A DNA stretch of 60,000 nt from Bolinopsis microptera (Eukaryota > Ctenophora > Tentaculata > Lobata > Bolinopsidae): NCBI RefSeq assembly GCF_026151205.1, contig NC_087081.1, forward strand, positions 4,957,246-5,017,245, written 5' to 3'. Position numbers and translations under genes: made by a program. Shown piece by piece: positions 32,104 through 43,400 of this stretch. The notes under the pieces are model-generated. The model was given only the letters and a program-made list of their open reading frames with translations. It did not search any database and was not told where the DNA came from. Numbering within the stretch: position 1 is the first letter of the stretch; every line of letters begins with the position of its first letter.

Positions 32104-33130
32104 TGGCGGCCGAGATGGCTCACCAAAATTTTCACTGAAAATTTTGAATTAAAAAATTAATTATACAATTAATCGCAAAATAAAAACGATTTTGAATTTG
32201 ATTTGTAAAATGATTTTAAAATTTAAATAAAAAACGATTTTCATTTTTAAAACGATTTTGAGTTTGATTTTGAAAACGATATTGATTTTGATTTTGAAAA
32301 CGATATTGGTTTTGATTTTTAAAACGATATTGATTTTGATTTTAAAAACGATATCGATTTTGATTTTGAAAACGATATTGATTTTGATTTCGAAAACGAT
32401 ATTGATTTTGAAAACCATTTTGATTTTGAAAATGGTTTTTTTTTTTTTTTTTTTTGGTGGCGGCCGAGATGGCTCAGCTAGCTAATTAGCCGTATGGGAT
32501 TTATGTTCCGGGGTATTTGGAACAGGTTCAGGGGTTTAAATAGTTAGTACCTGTCCCAAACCATCAGAAAAATCAAGTTTCGACCTCCCAACCCACTCAG
32601 CATCAGGCCACTCACAGGGGCCACGCCCATCTAACTATCTGGATTTCAGCTATTTTGGGATGGGCGTGGCCCCTGGGAGTGGCCTGAGTGGGTTGGGAGG
32701 TCGAAACTTGATTTTTCTGATGGTTTGGGACAGGTACTAACTATTCAAACCCCTGAACCTGTTCCAAATACCCCAGAACATAAATCCCATACGGTTTTAG
32801 CTAGCTGAGCCATCTCGGCCGCCGAAATCAAAATCAATATCGTTTTCAAAATCAAAATCAATATCGTTTTTAAAATCAAAATCAATATCGTTTTTAAAAT
32901 CAAAACCAATATCGTTTTCAAAATCAAAATCAAAATCAAAATTAAAATCAATATCGTTTTCAAAATCAAACTCAAAATCGTTTTAAAAATGAAAATCGTT
33001 TTTTATTTAAATTTTAAAATCATTTTACAAATCAAATTCAAAATCGTTTTTATTTTGCGATTAATTGTATAATTAATTTTTTAATTCAAAATTTTCAGTG
33101 AAAATTTTGGTGAGCCATCTCGGCCGCCAT
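32104..33130. mobile_element. 1 kb palindromic element with four box-A-like heads
   Basis: Near-perfect palindrome (arms about 490 bp, spacer about 30 bp near 32640). Each arm has an outer and an inner copy of GGCGGCCGAGATGGCTCA (32105, 32457, and complements near 32805 and 33111). Between them are a TTGATTTTGAAAACGATA minisatellite and a segment with AGGTTCAGGGGTTTAAATAG. GGCCGAGATGG resembles a tRNA box A, so the unit could be tRNA-SINE-derived, but box B is weak. It sits in repeat R2; the flanks share only a short ACACG. Confidence 0.7.
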
Positions 33131-33180
33131 ACACGCGGACACCTTAATTGGGCAGCCTTAACACAATTCAATAAAATCTA
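33131..33180 (+). repeat. Repeat R2, right fragment
   Basis: GGACACCTTAATTGGGCAGC continues R2 (24355-24385, ACACCTTAATTGGGCACC) after the palindromic insertion. Confidence 0.6.
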
Positions 33181-33284
33181 GCTCGTTCCGACTATCTAAA
33201 CTATCAAATAAATGTAAAAATGAACCTTCGTTTGAAAAAAATTAACTCTAATATTTTTCGATTGACAAATTCCTCGAACCAGTG

Positions 33285-33385
33285 GTGGTAGTAAGTCATA
33301 CCAGAAAGAATTATTTCAATTGGTCACTCAGTGACTGAGCTATTAAGGCCAACGTATGCCCACTGACTTTCGACCCACCCTGTAT
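33285..33385 (-). repeat. Repeat R3 fragment with CAGGGTG terminus
   Basis: On the minus strand this reads TACAGGGTGGGTCGAAAGTC then AGTGGGCATACGTTGGCCTT, matching 24890-24940, and ends in CTGGTTCGAGGAAT, matching 25000. The TA plus CAGGGTG end is mariner-like. Confidence 0.55.
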
Positions 33386-33392
33386 AAGAAGA

Positions 33393-33497
33393 AAAGTCAG
33401 CATCGCCCGCATCCACGTGGAACGCTCCATTGGCTATCTGAAGCGGTATAAGATCTTGGGGAACAAAGTTGTGGCGAAGATGTTGCCTTTATCTTAA
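33393..33497 (+). pseudogene. DDE_Tnp_4 (Harbinger-type) transposase fragment
   Basis: The 34-codon open end reads SIARIHVERSIGYLKRYKIL then GNKVVAKMLPLS and TAA. ARxHVERxIgxLKxyKIL is the conserved C-terminal catalytic-region signature of DDE_Tnp_4 transposases (PIF/Harbinger and ISL2EU-like), whose Glu is part of the catalytic triad. No upstream DDE part is present, so it is a transposon stub. Confidence 0.7.
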
Positions 33498-33794
33498 ACC
33501 CCCCCCCCCCAACAGTTTGTATTGTACGTGGGCAATGGGCACGGTTATATAAAGATATAATTACAACAATCACACTATTTTAAGTTCATGGCGTGTTTAC
33601 CGCGGTGCAGATATTGCACGCGGACCTTGCCGAGCCGAGATGTGGTAGAGATAACAATGTGAACAGAGGGTCAAAAAAAGATAAGGAAAGTAAACACACG
33701 ATATCGATCTGCTCACTCTTCCTGTCTGTGATTGGACGGATCGGTGTCACGTGACATAACACCTCTATTACAATTGGTCACGTACGGTACAATA

Positions 33795-34000
33795 CAAACT
33801 GTTGTATGATGTATAAAGATGAAGAATATGTTGTATCACGTCGTGACCCCCATTGTTGTATCACTCTATCGTTTCTATAATACAACGTTATATGACAAAT
33901 AATATGTTAACAAATATAAATTTGACCTTATTAGTTACGTACTATAGTCTATACCAATGCGTGTTTTAAACTTTGACAGTCTATTTACCTTACTCGGGAA
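33795..34000 (+). repeat. Dispersed repeat R1, copy 2
   Basis: ATATGTTGTATCACGTCGTG, TATGACAAATAATATGTTAA and ATAAATTTGACCTTATTAGT match 39250-39400 closely; partial match to 59395-59515 and to the minus strand at 4825-4885. Confidence 0.7.
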
Positions 34001-35403
34001 TATTATAGCGGGTTAATTTATGACTGGGAAAATTAATGACCGGGAAAAATATGGCGGACTTTCCCAAAACCCGCCAAATTATCCCGGTCATGTATTTACC
34101 GGTGGCCGACCTTTCAAGTTTTTTTTTTCAGAGGTCAACAAATTTTCAACCGAAATTTTTGTTTTTGTTACTTGTTAAAGAAGTTATTTCAATTTACAGT
34201 TATTGATATTACTCAGAAATAGAAAAAAATCCTAACGCTGCATCGAGGCGAAAAGTCCTAGACAAGATCCAGTCAATATCCAGTATCCACATCTAAATAA
34301 TCGAAATAACTGGTTTAAAATATAGAATAAAACAAATATTGGTCTTATTGGTGTTTGTTGCGTTAATGTTGTCTTAATAAAATATTGTGAAATAAGTTAC
34401 AAAAAGTGCATTCAAAATAAAGCTTTTAGCAGCATATTAAATGTAGTGTATATCACGACCCGATATACACTCAACTAATTGAGCTCACATATCTTCATTG
34501 GGTAAATGGTATCCTGGATGCTCCCAATGCACACATGAAGTTGTTGAGTCCGGACTCTACGGCCTGATACTCTACGTGGTGAGACTCTATTACAGTTCAT
34601 AACGTCTCACGCGGCACGCCGTAGAGTTGCGGACCCGAAGTGGTCGTTGATCATTCCTCGGATGTTACCCCTTTATTAATCATCAGCCACAGCATCGTCG
34701 TCAAAAACTTAAACGGGCTAATGGGCTCCCCTAAAATTAAATGGACAGCTACTTTGAAGTCACATGTACCAATCAGAGGGCTGACGAGTTATTTCAGGGG
34801 GTGTTTACCACTTTGGCGATTTTAGGAACGGTCCACTAAATATAAGGCCTATTTGATGTTTTCTGAGCAGCATGATTCTATAGAACAGTTTTCGCTAAAT
34901 GTTGACAAAATTATGATCCCCATTGGCTCAGTTAGACAAAGTATCAACCTACCATGTACCATTTATTTCCAACTAACTCTGATAGGATCCGACTGGACTA
35001 TACTTTTCTGTGAATCGTTTAAATACGTTGAGCATACGAAACGAAACGAAACGAAACGAAACACTGTATTTACTACCCCGCTACTATGCGACAAAGATAT
35101 TGTATAAAGATAACTAAATAATTTACACAATACGGTGCCCATGTCTGAGCGGCTCTCCTCAAATAACTTTCTCTCCTCCTCGGAGCAGAAAGTTAAAAAC
35201 AAAACACGGGTCTCATAAATAAAAAAATACTAAATAATGTTAAAGAGATAATATCAGATTAACTGTCGCAAAAAACAGTTATAGTATACAATTATTCCAA
35301 ATAATGTTACTACTTCACTCTCAATATTATGCCTGTAGAAGGAGTTTCAAAATTCAAAAATTATTTAGCAAGTCACGACAGTTATCACGAATATTGCATA
35401 ATT
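34001..35403. other. No gene seen; small foldback and microsatellite
   Basis: 34548-34640 pairs imperfectly (GTCCGGACTCTACGG with CCGTAGAGTTGCGGAC). 35036-35061 is a short CGAAA repeat. Open frames here are short and lack splice or family support. Confidence 0.45.
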
Positions 35404-35660
35404 TAGTTATTACTAGCAGGAACCCGTCTAACCCTAAATGTGGTGTCAAGACTCAAGAGACTAAAATAATTATTACCTATTTAATTCGCGTTTTTGACAA
35501 CACTTGGGGGTCCAAATTTTGGGCTCTAAAACTCCTATTTCTTGGCCAATTTTTATTTTTTCATGCTGATTTGAAGGCCATTAAAGCATTTGACCCAGTC
35601 AAAAAAGTTTCAGTTGTTTATCTTTTACGGTTTTTGCGGAAAGTCGTGTTAAAGATAATC
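35404..35660 (+). repeat. Repeat with the LINE empty site
   Basis: ACTAGCAGGAACCCGTCTAA ... GGGGGTCCAAATTTTGGGCT ... CCATTAAAGCATTTGACCCA is uninterrupted here. The second copy is split into 37288-37384 and 38871-38990 by a LINE, so this copy shows the pre-insertion state. Confidence 0.75.
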
Positions 35661-35833
35661 ATGAACGGATCATTAACATTGTTTAGTTATAGCATGTTTC
35701 GGTTTAATTGGTTTAAATTTCACAACGACGGGTTGTCTGTGCTACAGCTCAACTTAAAATTGTCTAATGATAACACCACCCTCTTTGCAGATTAGCTTCC
35801 AGCGCGAAGGAGACTCTTGTTATCTACTAAGTA

Positions 35834-36329
35834 CCTTACAAGACATATTTATAACGTACGAAATGTGGCGGTTTTCCGAAAATTTCGCCATATTTTCGGA
35901 CCGCCAAAATTTCGGTCGTCGTAATAGAATCCGTCGCATTATCTTTTAGCTTATGTCAATGACTGTGCCTTCACTGCTTTATTTTGTTTCTAAAAAGTAA
36001 AATAAATAAATAAATTCTGGCTTCTTGGGAGAAATTATTACCACACCAATGACGAATTGAATGTCAAGCAATACAGTTTAAATTTGCATTAAAATACATG
36101 TATGTGCTAACATGAAAGTCTTACAGTCTTAATACAGACTAAGTTTGAACATGATTTTACCGAATTTCAGAAATTTCCTTACTGCTTACTGTCACAAAAA
36201 ATGATGAAAAATACCCTTATTTTCTGTGACGTCCGAAATTTGACGGTTTTTGTTCAATTTCGCCATATTTTCGGACCGCCAAAATTTCGGTCGTCGCAAA
36301 TTGGTCCGCCACAAAAAAGTCTTGTAAGG
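35834..36329. mobile_element. MITE with TA target site (Tc1/mariner-like)
   Basis: Ends CCTTACAAGAC and GTCTTGTAAGG flanked by TA (35832-35833, 36330-36331). Inside, CGCCATATTTTCGGACCGCC with AAAATTTCGGTCGTCG occurs twice (35886 and 36262). No transposase. Confidence 0.55.
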
Positions 36330-36331
36330 TA

Positions 36332-37287
36332 TGATTTTTATATTGTGGTGTTCGTAACCTACCTTCATTGTGTTTCTTTTGACTTTGTTATCATGCTGTG
36401 CTCTGGAAATTGTGATAGTAGGTACCTGTTCAATTTGTTAAGGAGACTATCTCCTTTTCATATGTTGCAGGATCAGAATGTTCGTGAGGAACAGTCACAA
36501 AAAGTGAGTTGCCTACCTGCTGTGTGTTTTCGTACTCTGGTCTTCACTCGAGTTGCAGAGCTGCAATAAACGTATCTCAAAGAACATTTATATCTGATAA
36601 TTGTGTTAGTACCAGTTTGATCAGTTAAGGTGAGGATTGCCTTGATCTGTCGGGTTCAGCTTAACTGCCTAGGTCACGAGTAGAACCGAAGGATCAAAAC
36701 ATATGTTGCTTGTTGCTCGTATCAACTATAGAACTATAAAACATCAATTTTGAGGGATAAGGAAGTGTTTATAGGTTCTGAAACCTAGCTAAATCGATTT
36801 TTCGTGCAATTTTAGGTCAGAAACAGTCATCAAAATGAGTTAATAAGAAGGTCGATTTCTCGGTTATTTTTGAGCTTTCGTTCAGAAAATAATTCGGGGC
36901 CTTCAAAGGGGGGTAACAAGAAGGCGTTACGAGTGTTACAAGCGTTCCATAATACAAAATGTGTATCACCTCTTCAACCCGCCTAACAGGGGCTTACCCT
37001 AAAAATGTAAACAAATGTGTATCACCTCTTCAACCCGCCTAACAGGGGCTTACTATTTATAAAGTAAACAAATGTGGTTCACCTCTCCGCCAGTATCCAC
37101 ATCTATAGTTTCGTCATTTTAAAGTGGATTAAATAGTTTGATCACGCCCACGAATCACCAACCATAAATTACGAATATTCTTGCTTGACATCAGGGACCC
37201 ATTTATAAGCCGTATAAATGAGAGGAGGAAAGGTAAGAGGTGCGGTAAATAAATCGGGGTACGGTAACTTGGGGTTTTACTATAACT
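36332..37287. other. No confident gene; 56-bp tandem duplication
   Basis: 36957-37070 holds two copies of a segment with GTGTATCACCTCTTCAACCC then GCCTAACAGGGGCTTAC. A splice-flanked 33-bp segment at 36471-36503 (TTGCAG | ... | GTGAGT) is open but too short to support a gene. Confidence 0.45.
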
Positions 37288-37383
37288 AGCAGGAACCCGT
37301 ATAACCCTAAATGTGGTGTAAAAACTCAAGAGACTAAAATAATTATTACATATTTAATTCGCGTTTTAGACACCACTTGGGGG

Positions 37384-38870
37384 TTACTTACTTGGGTTAC
37401 TTGGGTTGGGTTCCGAGCTAGAGTGCTACCAGACCAAGAATGTTTTGCATCTCCACCGCCAAGTAGTAGCGCGTCAGAGACACGTGCCACCGGCCCACTC
37501 CAGCATTGAGTTCCTGTTCTGTCCAGTGTACCCAGGTGTTGGTGGAGTGTCAGGGAATTCATTGAGGAAAGCATCAAGAGCAGGTTCGGAAGTGGTCAAG
37601 GTTAGGAGGGACTTGATGCTAGGAGGGACCACGTTGTACAGTGCAGAGGCTCTAGAGGCAAAGGAGTTGAACCTCAGGTTATTGACACTAGTGTACTTGG
37701 AGGACCCTAGTGGTCGTATACACGTAGTTCCGTATCGTGAGGTCTCGCGGAAGTTGATGTTCATACTGTTTGGAGCGAGATTGTTATAGATCTTCCAAAC
37801 TAGGATGATAGTGTATCTCTCACGCCACCTCTGAAGGGAGTACATAGACAGGCGACGGACTAGGCGTTCCCAGTAGTTGAGACTTCCAAGACCCTGGATT
37901 TTAGCAGTGAAGGATCGTTGAACTGCTTCGAGTTTGATAATTTCGCACTGCATGTGAGGAGACCACAGAGAACAGCAGTATTCCAGATGAGATCGTACGT
38001 AGAACTTGTACAGGAGCATCATGGTCGCTACATCCCTGGAGATGAAGGTGCGTAGCACCCAGCTAGCCATGTTTCTGGCTTTGGCAGACTTCATTGCTAT
38101 GTGAGTGCGCCAGTTGAGGTCTGGGTCGATATAGACACCCAGGTCCTTCACGTGGTCAGAGCCCTTAAGAGTCTCTCCAGATGGTAGTATGTAGGGCTGC
38201 TTCAAGTCTGGTAGTTTGCCGTGTTGTAGAAGCTGGAACTTTTCCTCGTTAAGCTCCATGTTGTTAGCATCAGCCCAATTCACAACCGAGAGAAGATCTT
38301 CTTGGAGAAGGATGCGATCGATATGGGAAGATATATCTTTGTGGAGCTTCAAGTCATCTGCAAACACTTTGATCTTGCTGTGCTTGACAACGGAGAAGAT
38401 GTCGTCAATGTAGATGAGGAAGAGAAGGGGACCTAGGACAGTACCCTGAGGAACCCCACTGATGACATCGATGATCGTGGACATGACCCCATCCACGATA
38501 ACATGCTGCTTTCTGCCAGTAAGAAAGCTGGCTATCCAGTCGTAGAGCTTACCACGGATACCAAAGGCCTGGATCTTCTTGAGAAGTATCTTGTGGTCAA
38601 CCTTATCAAAGGCTTTGCTGAACTCGAGGTAGAGCACGTCAGCATTTTTGTCGAGGTTGAGATCGCAGATTATATCCTCGATGTGATGGAGAAGCTGAGT
38701 GAGGCAGTTCTTGCCTTTTTGGAAACCATGCTGATCAGGGTTGAACATGTTGTTGCGTTCAAGGAAGTTGACCATCTGGTTGCGCATGATGCGTTCACAG
38801 AGTTTGATGAGGTGAGAGGTCAGGGAAACCGGCCTGTAGTTAGCGGCTAAAGCCTTGCTCCCCTTCTTGT
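37384..38870 (-). mobile_element. 5'-truncated LINE, reverse transcriptase domain
   Basis: A 466-codon frame (38874-37474) holds the RT: NYRPVSLTSHLIKLCERIMR (motif 1), HGFQKGKNCLTQLLHHIEDI, YLEFSKAFDKVDH (motif A, catalytic Asp), SGVPQGTVLGPLLFLIYIDD (motif B), KVFADDLKL (catalytic ADD), then a jockey/CR1-type C-terminal region ending FPDTPPTPGYTGQNRNSM. There is no endonuclease or ORF1: the 5' end is cut at DKKGSKALAANYRP, typical of incomplete target-primed insertion. The 3' end has an AACCCAAGT-type short repeat tail (37385-37425). It interrupts the repeat whose intact copy is at 35404-35660. The RT frame itself is undamaged. Confidence 0.85.
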
Positions 38871-39010
38871 CCAAATTTTGGGCACTAAAATTCCTATTCC
38901 TTGGCCAATTTTTTATTTTTTCTTGATGATTTGAAAGCCATTAAAGCATTTGAACCAGTCAAAAAAGTTTCAGTTGTATTAATGCGGAAAGTCGCGTTAA
39001 AGTTGATGCC
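38871..39010 (+). repeat. Right half of the LINE-split repeat
   Basis: GTCCAAATTTTGGGCACTAA ... AAAGCATTTGAACCAGTCAA continues the copy begun at 37288, matching 35510-35640. Confidence 0.7.
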
Positions 39011-39139
39011 GTGGTGTCAGTAAAATGGTACGGATAAACACATATATACATATATACATATATGAATTTGTGAGGCCTATAATGTGTTTTATAAGTGCAT
39101 CGAATAATGAATAGCTTTGTAAAATAATTGAATTAATCC

Positions 39140-39665
39140 TCTTATCTAGTGGAGGCTCTTACGGGCAAAAAGACGTGTTTTCTGCTATGAGTTTGGAGAC
39201 CTAACTATTAATTGGACACAGTAGTGAGTAGTATGATGTGTAAGGATCAAGAATATGTTGTATCACTTCGTGACCCCCATTGTTGTTTCACTCTATCTTT
39301 TCTACAATACAACGTATGACAAATAATATGTTAAGAAATATAAATTTGACCTTATTAGTCACGTACTATACCAATGCGTGTTTGACAGTCTATTACTCTT
39401 AGGCCAATAAAGCATTTATGATTTATATTCAGATTTTGTCAGCAATAAGATCACATTGTTTTCTATTTGGTATGAAAATTTGAGCTAAGACAAACGTAAT
39501 CTCGCTGAGTTATGGCTGTTTAAAAAGTTTGAAATTTATGATGAACGCGCGGGTGCCCATTGATAACAACTAAATGCTTTTGCGCGTATAGTAGTCCACG
39601 TCGAAAATTTGGCAATAACGCTTGCGGAGTGAAAATATTCAAACTTCGATAAAGTATATCAAGTG
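39140..39665 (+). repeat. Dispersed repeat R1, copy 3 (longest)
   Basis: Carries all blocks seen in the other copies: GAGGCTCTTACGGGCAAAAA, ATATGTTGTATCACTTCGTG, ACCAATGCGTGTTTGACAGT and CGCTTGCGGAGTG. It is the best reference for the family. No coding capacity and no terminal repeats identified. Confidence 0.65.
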
Positions 39666-40498
39666 GGGACCCGGTACTTCTCGGAAGAGAAAAATTTAGG
39701 AAAACACGCGATACAAATATTTTTGGGTTGATTTACTACAACTGCAGAAAATTATTCAAAATTTAAGCAAAAATCGGCAAATTTCAACCAACTTTTTGGA
39801 TTTTTACCCGGGGAAATCCTAGAATAATAGCTTAATTTTAATGCCATCATGTGCGGCTGTGTTTCAGCTATCTTCATGCAAATTTTGCTGATACACCAAC
39901 AAAATTAACTTGCTTAAAAGTTCAAAAAACATGGTTTTTGGCCCAACATTTTTTTTGCGATTTTACCCGGGAAAACTCAGACTTATCATTTCAAAACTAC
40001 TTTTAATCGATTCAACGGTCAAAAATACGTCTAGAAATGTGTATCTGGACTCTGGAGTCCCTACGGTATCGAGCAGAAAATGCCCATAAGAGCTTCTACT
40101 ACTCGATCCGGTTCAATATTTTCATTGATAGCGTTGTCAGTTACTAATAGTAATACTATTTATAAAGTGTCCGCTATCGTCTACAGTCTATGATAAGGTG
40201 TCCGTTTAGAATCAAATATTTGGTATAATTGATATCTTATGTTACAAATAAAATCAAGTTATATATATATATACATTATATAATGGTCATTATTCTTATG
40301 TTCAAAATATTGTACAACAATTTAAATAAATATTCATGATCCGTCTTATTTGTCTCTTTGACCATTTATATGTGTAAGCATGAAGAAGTCAGCAGTTTTA
40401 AATTTCTGACATCCATAACATTTTTATAGCAAATTTTAACATGCATTTTGTTTCATTGTTCGATCGCGTTTCAGCTCACAATAGAATTCACCAAGGAT
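39666..40498. other. No gene seen; 3' flank of the homeobox gene
   Basis: AT-rich sequence with a (TA) stretch near 40260. It should include the 3' UTR of the Bsh/Bsx-like gene on the minus strand; no clear AATAAA signal was identified on that strand. Confidence 0.4.
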
Positions 40499-43400
40499 TC
40501 ACCCTACCAAATAATTGGAGGAAAACGAATTCAGCACGCTCGATAAACCCCTTACTCCACGAGAATCCCGGGAACCTATCGTTGACATATCTGACACGTT
40601 TTCGTAGCGTGCGGCGTTTTGGTCTTGCAAAATGTCGTACCGCGCAGCGCTCTGTTCTTGGGCGAGGTCGTTTCCTGGACTGTCCCGAACTTCTGTCTGC
40701 TGTCCTTTCTTCCACTTCATTCTTCGGTTTTGGAACCATGTTTTTACCTGAATCAAAAGAACATGAGTTTTGTGGTTGTTGTTAAATTTCAATGGATCAT
40801 GGACACGTTTTTGTTGTTTCACAAAACAAATTTTGAATCATAATTGTCATCACATTCGATTTTTAAAGTTTATCTTGCGACAAATGAAGGAATAAATAAA
40901 TAATTTGTTCAATTAATCAGCCGATTAATTAATTAACTTATCATCTAATTACCTGAGTCTCACTGAGGTCGAGATTAACTGCCAACTCCACCCTTTCTGG
41001 CACACTGAGATATTTTTGAGCTCTGAACTTGTCTTCAAGCCCAGTCAGCTGATCATCGCTGAATACTGTGCGAGCTTTTCTTCTTCGGAGAGGTCTGACG
41101 GTGATGGGGAACGAAGAGGGTGATGTGCGGTGATCTGAAAATTGGGAAATCAGTATGATTTATAGAAAAGTTTATTATTAGGTTAAATTTTTACCTGACA
41201 GTCAAAATAATTAATGATTTTTGTTGTTTCATGAGTTGAGTTCACATAACTTATTACTTTATAATTATTACACGATAGCTTTAATTAAAGGTATATGTTC
41301 CAGCTGGTTTGGAGTGTCAAAGTTTCAGTTCTACGCTTTCGATTCTTTAATCTAAATTCCAGAATGACTTCCTTACTAACAATATTAATTTTGTAATTAT
41401 TTTACTACATTATTCGAATGACTCCCTTATTTTCTCGCTAATTAATAAGTCGAATGAATTTGTGAATAAACCGATTATTAATATTATATTGGAAACTCCA
41501 CATGTGCTTGCTGATTTAACAAATGACATAACCAATAATTCTGTCATAAACCGCCTGTCATTTTATATTTCTCGTTAATAATCTAACAACTACTAATTTC
41601 ACCAAGATGAGGATCGTAAGGAGCGCAGCTTCCATCATAAACGCACTTCCAAATGCTATTGATTGTTGCAGAATTTCTTAATCGTCTGTTAACCCGTCAC
41701 GTGATTTCTCTTAAACCGTGCACGTGCAAATATCTCGATCACGTGTCCATCACCATGACAAATCATCAGCCAGCTCTCCAATCACGTGGACAACTTGTCA
41801 ATGGGTTAGGGAAATTAGCTCTGCAAGACAAGCATTAGACACTTACTGTGTCTAACGAGCAAATTGCTTATTAAAACGTTAATTGATTGAATTTAGCAGA
41901 TTAGACGCAGTGCATTATGCGGAGATGAGCGCACGGTCGACCATTTTCACAATTTTAAGCGACGATTACCAGCGAGAAGAAGGCACCAAGCAGTCGTGTT
42001 AACATGACCACGTGGGCGGGTCACGTGTTAGTTGGACCAGACCGGCTGTTTAACTAACGGTTAATGTGGGGTAATCCGCCCTGTTAATCTTAACAGCTCG
42101 GTAAGTGGGCATAATCCCTTTTAATGGATTTTAGGAGATTCTTTGAGCTAGTGTATGGTGATTTAACAGGTAGGTGGGGAGCTTGATTTGATTAGACAAG
42201 CTGAATGATTTTAAGCTTTATGACACATGTCTAAGATAAATATGCGGGTGATTAAACGAGCTTTAGCATGTGCTAGATAGGTGCATTACAGGATTTACAG
42301 ATTTAGCATTACAGGATGCCCGATGCTAAGTTAGTCATCGGTGGGGAGGAACTCCACTATTTTTATAAACGTGACAGCGATTGGACTCGCCCATGTTTCT
42401 TATATTCCCACACAGCACCCAATCAATGACAATTGACAGGGCTGCTTGATAGGATGCTTGCGTGGCTTCATAACTCGTTCAAATATTTACTCTGCTGTAA
42501 AGACTTAAAGAAATAGATCGATATAAGCATCCCAATAAGATTGAACCGACAAAAAAACCGATTTAAATTAATATATTATAACTTACAGCTATGACAAGAG
42601 CGGCTGTAATTGACACTGAACCGACAAAAACCGATTTAAATAAAAATATTATAACTTACAGCTATGACAAGAGCGGCTGTAGTTGACACTGGTGGGAAAA
42701 GCAGGGCGAGCTGGAAGTAGCTCCTGTCGAGGAGGTGACGTCATCATCAAAGATCGTGACGTCATGAAGTCGTGAGATGACGTCACCAGATCAGACTGGG
42801 CTGGGATCCGAGGTAGGGACAGGTCCTTTAAACTGATACTCTCGAGGGACGACTTGAGAAGAGTTGAGGAGGAGGCTTTTTCTGAAGAAAATGTTATGTA
42901 GAGAATCGCGAAATAATAAATTTGGTTCCTCAACTTAAATTAATATTTAATCCACTCTTATGCAAGTTTTTACTGAACTGATCAAAGCTTTTTGACATGA
43001 AAATGTTAATCGGCTTATTCGCTGTCTCACTTTTTATTAAATCGCACTTAAACGATCGAATTTAGAAAAACTGTCAACGATAGATAATTTCACTGTCAGT
43101 GATCAAGTGCTCAAGTGTATCAGCATCTGGTTCGTAGTTACTGCATAGTTTAACCACCTTTAAATTTTATAGGAGATATTTTACCCTACATAAATAACCT
43201 CTTGTACAATGTTCTTGAACAAGAGAATTGATTGGCTAGAATATCTTTCTGTCTGGAAAGTTTTTATGTAAAAAATAGTAAGTCTAGGAAACTGTTGACT
43301 GAACTTGATTAATAATCTTTAAAACGGCAGTAATTACCTAACAAAGCTTTCAAGAGCTCAGTAGCGTTGTGTGTGTTTAGAGGAGGAAGGAAGATATCAG

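Noticed and set aside
35304-35795. 163-codon plus frame
   Set aside because: It covers a dispersed repeat that is elsewhere split by a LINE; composition is non-coding.
36390-36503. SGNCDSRYLFNLLRRLSPF looked like an ABC-transporter Walker A region
   Set aside because: It lacks the G-x-x-G-x-G-K-S/T residues; no other nucleotide-binding motif is near.
37406-38850. Plus-strand frames opposite the LINE
   Set aside because: Antisense shadows of the reverse transcriptase frame.
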